From NCBI RefSeq assembly GCF_012932965.1, contig NZ_JABBXH010000003.1, positions 434,001 through 498,000 of the forward strand: DNA of 64,000 bases. The letters run 5' to 3'. Within the stretch, counting starts at the first letter, position 1. The number at the start of each line of letters is the position of its first letter. This document shows, piece by piece, positions 61,145 through 64,000 of this stretch. The notes below the pieces were generated by a model. That model searched no databases, was not told the DNA's origin, and worked only from the letters and a program-made list of their open reading frames with translations. Made by a program: the position numbers and the translations under genes. This DNA comes from Thalassotalea algicola. Lineage in GTDB: Bacteria; Pseudomonadota; Gammaproteobacteria; Enterobacterales; Alteromonadaceae.

Positions 61145-62635
61145 TTATGCAATGGCTATGGATTCGTTTGCAATAGGAAAACATAGCTCAAAGGTTGTTC
61201 CTTCTCCTTGTGTAGACTCAACCTTAATTTCGCCTTTATGGTGCTCAATAATCGCGTAAGATACTGAAAGCCCAAGCCCGGTACCTTGCCCTTCAGGTTT
61301 TGTCGTAAAGAATGGTTCAAACAATTTGTTTTTTGTTTTTTCATCCATGCCACAACCATTGTCAGATACAGATATATATACTCTGCGTTTATTTGCCCAA
61401 GCTTTAATAGTAATCTTGCCTTGCTCTTCGAGTGAATGAACAGCGTTAACAATCAAGTTAATTAGTACCTGCTGTAATTCGCCTTTGTGTCCCATAATTT
61501 TAGGAAGGTCCTCGGTGCATTTAAGGTCGATTTCACTATTATATTTGATGTTATTCCAAGCAATTTTTATGCTGTCGTTTATGATGTCTTTAATAGAGAC
61601 AGGTTGCAGTTCGGTACTTTCTTCCTTGCGTGAGAATGAGTTTAAGCTACTTACAATTTCCGCTACGCGATCAACGCCTCCGATACATGACTCTATAAGT
61701 GGGCCAATATCTTGTTGTGCAAAGGTTAATTCTTCGTTTTCTGGTAAGTGGTTACCTACTTCTTTAATTGCTTGGTTGAATAGTAATATGTAGTCATTTA
61801 GTACCGATAGGTTGCTTTTTACATAGCCGATAGGGTTATTTATCTCGTGGGCTATTCCGGCTGCAAGTTGGCCAATAGAGGCCATTTTTTCACTATGCAC
61901 AAGTTGATTCTGCATCGATGTCAGTTTTTTTAGCGTGTGTTGGAGCTTTTCATAGTTATTCGCAAGTTTCTCTTCAGTAGAGCGTTTTTGGAGCGCAGAA
62001 ACGAATTGCTGGCCTGCGGTATCTAGGGTTTGTTTTAGCTCTTTGCTGTAACAATAGTGAGGGATATCAATAATCACTAAGTTTACTCTGTTGCGTAAGC
62101 GGTGGTAAGTAAATACTAACTGAAAGTCGTGTTCTAAAAATGCGCTGATTTCATGATTGTGAGTAAGCTTTTCAGTAATACGTTGCCACTGACTTTCATT
62201 ACCGCCAACAAGTGAATATAAACTTGATATGTCTGTACGTTTTGGTAATAACTTTACTAAGTTGTTGTTCTCTTTGTCTAATTTATATGAAATAGCCTGT
62301 TCAGGTGTTTTAAAGTCAAATAATATTACAGAAGCATCTTCAAGAAGAAGAGATATTTCTTGTAGAAAATGTGTCAGCATTTCAGCGGTAGAATTATAAC
62401 TAACATGGTAATTTGCCAAATTCGACAATACCTGCAATTGCGCTTGTCGGTGATTGGCTTGCTCCAATGCGCTGACTAATTCTCGATATGAATCGTATCT
62501 ATGTTGATATATATCATCGAGTTTTTGCTCTGCAATTTTCTTTGATGCACGTTCATCACGCAACGCTTTTTCAAGCAGTGTTATATGCTTGGTGAGTCGT
62601 TCAACTTCTAGTCGGTCGTCACTTTCATTAGGCAA
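61145..62635 (-). CDS. Histidine kinase partnered with H-NOX (HnoK-like)
   Basis: The 496-residue kinase starts at TTG 62635, seven bases after AAGGAG; another TTG at 62659 lies upstream without a good site. It has a coiled-coil beginning, a GAF-like region (about 70-220), a dimerisation/phosphorylation domain with GIAHEINNPIGY (His near residue 263) and an ATPase domain with DNGCGMD and GTGLGLSVSYAIIEHH. It has no receiver or membrane segment. It overlaps the H-NOX gene by 28 bases, so the two are co-translated and the H-NOX probably controls kinase activity in response to nitric oxide. The response regulator is not in the window. Confidence 0.88.
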   Translation of the reverse strand: MPNESDDRLEVERLTKHITLLEKALRDERASKKIAEQKLDDIYQHRYDSYRELVSALEQANHRQAQLQVLSNLANYHVSYNSTAEMLTHFLQEISLLLEDASVILFDFKTPEQAISYKLDKENNNLVKLLPKRTDISSLYSLVGGNESQWQRITEKLTHNHEISAFLEHDFQLVFTYHRLRNRVNLVIIDIPHYCYSKELKQTLDTAGQQFVSALQKRSTEEKLANNYEKLQHTLKKLTSMQNQLVHSEKMASIGQLAAGIAHEINNPIGYVKSNLSVLNDYILLFNQAIKEVGNHLPENEELTFAQQDIGPLIESCIGGVDRVAEIVSSLNSFSRKEESTELQPVSIKDIINDSIKIAWNNIKYNSEIDLKCTEDLPKIMGHKGELQQVLINLIVNAVHSLEEQGKITIKAWANKRRVYISVSDNGCGMDEKTKNKLFEPFFTTKPEGQGTGLGLSVSYAIIEHHKGEIKVESTQGEGTTFELCFPIANESIAIA

Positions 62636-63150
62636 TGCTTGTCTCCTTGATGCGTACAACTTATATGTTCAATAGTTACTTGTTGGTTAAAGTGGTTGGC
62701 TGCACCATAAATCAAACCTTCAGCTAAGAAGCATACTTGCCGATGTGAGGTATATTTTAACAGTAACTTGTTATTCGATATTTTGTCGAGAATAAGTGAA
62801 GGGGTATAAGCTAAAGGGTCAGCTTTTTTCACTTCAATATGAATGACATTTTCAACATGGTCGAGAAAATCAAATATATTATCGCATTTATCGACATGGT
62901 GCTTAGCAGCTTCCATTAATTTGGGAAACAATATTTTACCAAAACTAGTTAGGATTTCACTTACTGTAACTCCTAGTATATCGCTCGTAATGGTGAGCAG
63001 CTCTACAAGGATATTGTCGTCATACAATTCTGTAGCTATGAAACTGCTGGATGTGGCAAGTTCACTTTTGTCGATGATTTCTAGCCACGTCATTAAGCCG
63101 TGGTTTTGTTCGATAAATTCAGCATACCCACAAAAAATTGCACCCTTCAT
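62608..63150 (-). CDS. H-NOX heme nitric-oxide sensor
   Basis: The 180-residue protein matches Shewanella-type H-NOX: it begins MKGAIF, has the proximal heme ligand H104 in NVIHIEV and the heme-propionate motif YTSHR (Y133, S135, R137), then FLAEGLIYGAANHF and a C-terminal CTHQGDKHCLM stretch with conserved cysteines and histidine that can bind zinc. It binds NO through ferrous heme. GTGGAG precedes the ATG. It is the first gene of a two-gene unit with the histidine kinase. Confidence 0.93.
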   Translation of the reverse strand: MKGAIFCGYAEFIEQNHGLMTWLEIIDKSELATSSSFIATELYDDNILVELLTITSDILGVTVSEILTSFGKILFPKLMEAAKHHVDKCDNIFDFLDHVENVIHIEVKKADPLAYTPSLILDKISNNKLLLKYTSHRQVCFLAEGLIYGAANHFNQQVTIEHISCTHQGDKHCLMKVTTD

Positions 63151-63434
63151 TTTAACTCCACGTATTTATTTGCCTTACTTAGTGAGTTTAGTCTTTGTTT
63201 TTCAATATGTTAAATTTTTATCCCTTTTATATTTGTTTAAGGCGCAGCAGGTTCTATAGGCAAGCAATGTATTTTTCTTTTCAATATATAGCTCGGTAAT
63301 GCATTGCAAAATGCAAAAACACATTCTCGAGTTTTTTCAGAATGAATGTTTAAGAGTTTGATTTTTAATGTTTTATTCGTTTGGAATGCTCTTTGCTCAA
63401 TGTAATTGATGTTTATGAAAAGTAAGGACGTTTT

Positions 63435-64000
63435 ATGTTGAAAGTCACATTATCCGCATTTTTTTTGATTTTTTTAGTCAATAGTGGAATTCAATCTGCT
63501 CACTCAGCCTCATTTAGTAGTTGTCCGTCGAAAGCGTTTTTAGTGCAACAAAATGTAGCGCAGCTATATGGGGTTAATTTGGTTACTGGTCAATATAGTT
63601 TGTTATCAGGAAATTTAGGAACTAGTAGCAAAATTAACGCGGTAGGTTTTAATTTTCACGATAACTATATTTATGGCTGGGGCCATGAGTGGGGGACAAT
63701 TGTCAGAATAGGAGATGACTTTCAAGCACAGCCACTCGAGATTGACAGTAATCCAGGTACGAACTTCTTTGTTGGTGATATCGCTTTAAGCGAAAATAGT
63801 TACTTTGTGTATAAGAAAAACGTTGGCTTATTTAAAATTTCGTTGGATGAGAATAGTTCAGATTACCTTGTCGCACGTATGATCGGTAGTCAAGATTCGC
63901 TTTCTATTAGTATTTATGACTTTGCATTCCATCCGGAAAACTCTTTTGCCTACAGTGTCGACAATCGCGGGGGACTTCACAAAATTGATGTGAATAATGG
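63435..64000 (+). CDS. Exported protein, N-terminal part only (DUF6923-like)
   Basis: Frame is open from ATG 63435 to the window end (188 codons). A signal peptide (MLKVTLSAFFLIFLVNSGIQSAHS) is followed by repeated beta-strand units with short motifs LYGVNLVTGQY, FNFHDNYIYGW and FAFHPENSFAYSVDN, a beta-propeller pattern that recalls DUF6923 proteins near cell-surface adhesins. The upstream gap 63151-63434 (284 bases) contains only a short inverted repeat TGCATT-N4-AATGCA near 63300. The rest is outside the window. Confidence 0.7.
   Translation, partial: MLKVTLSAFFLIFLVNSGIQSAHSASFSSCPSKAFLVQQNVAQLYGVNLVTGQYSLLSGNLGTSSKINAVGFNFHDNYIYGWGHEWGTIVRIGDDFQAQPLEIDSNPGTNFFVGDIALSENSYFVYKKNVGLFKISLDENSSDYLVARMIGSQDSLSISIYDFAFHPENSFAYSVDNRGGLHKIDVNN

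Overview
The window looks like a chromosome segment of a marine gammaproteobacterium of the Alteromonadales, most like the Colwelliaceae (Colwellia/Thalassotalea type). This is inferred from gene order, protein similarity recalled from those families, moderately low GC and a large TonB-dependent receptor; it was not tested by a search. The backbone follows the order of the 2-3 minute region of Escherichia coli: division and cell wall (dcw) genes, lpxC, secA, mutT, yacG-zapD-coaE, type IV pilus genes, nadC, ampDE, pdhR-aceEF-lpd and acnB. No prophage, insertion sequence, CRISPR array or rRNA gene was seen.

Layout. 1-12000 (+): end of murE, then murF, mraY, murD, ftsW, murG, murC, ddl, ftsQ, ftsA, ftsZ, mostly overlapping or a few bases apart, so one long operon that builds lipid II and the divisome. 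12135-17419 (+): lpxC, an M23 peptidase in the place where E. coli has secM, secA and mutT. 17435-23140 (-): yacG, zapD, coaE, pilD, pilC, pilB. 23291-28561 (-): a five-gene AT-rich block lying between pilB and the major pilin gene pilA (28712-29125), encoding a GT-B-like protein, a UPF0104 membrane protein, a methyltransferase, a polyprenyl-phosphate sugar synthase-like GT2 and a GT-C/TPR protein resembling TMTC O-mannosyltransferases. I read this as a candidate pilin glycosylation cassette. 29336-30796 (-): nadC and a retropepsin-like protease.

30862-39419 (+): ampD, ampE, then pdhR with a clear PdhR operator, aceE, aceF and lpd for pyruvate dehydrogenase. 39790-45455 (+): a TonB receptor, a secreted S9 peptidase and a small exported protein. 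45557-51396: two aconitase B paralogues of clearly different type, transcribed away from each other. 51630-56560: accessory genes (LysE exporter, VF530 protein, a TonB/TolA-like protein, a YgjK-like GH63 glucosidase and an exported ankyrin protein). 56592-63150 (-): a GAF-GGDEF-EAL protein, a lipoprotein hydrolase, a CAU-anticodon tRNA, and an H-NOX / histidine kinase pair. A truncated exported-protein gene runs off the right end.

The most interesting items are the pilA-linked glycosylation block, the REP-like sequence inside the aceF linker, the second aconitase, the paired calcium-loop motifs in the TonB receptor, and the H-NOX/kinase sensor near a c-di-GMP enzyme.
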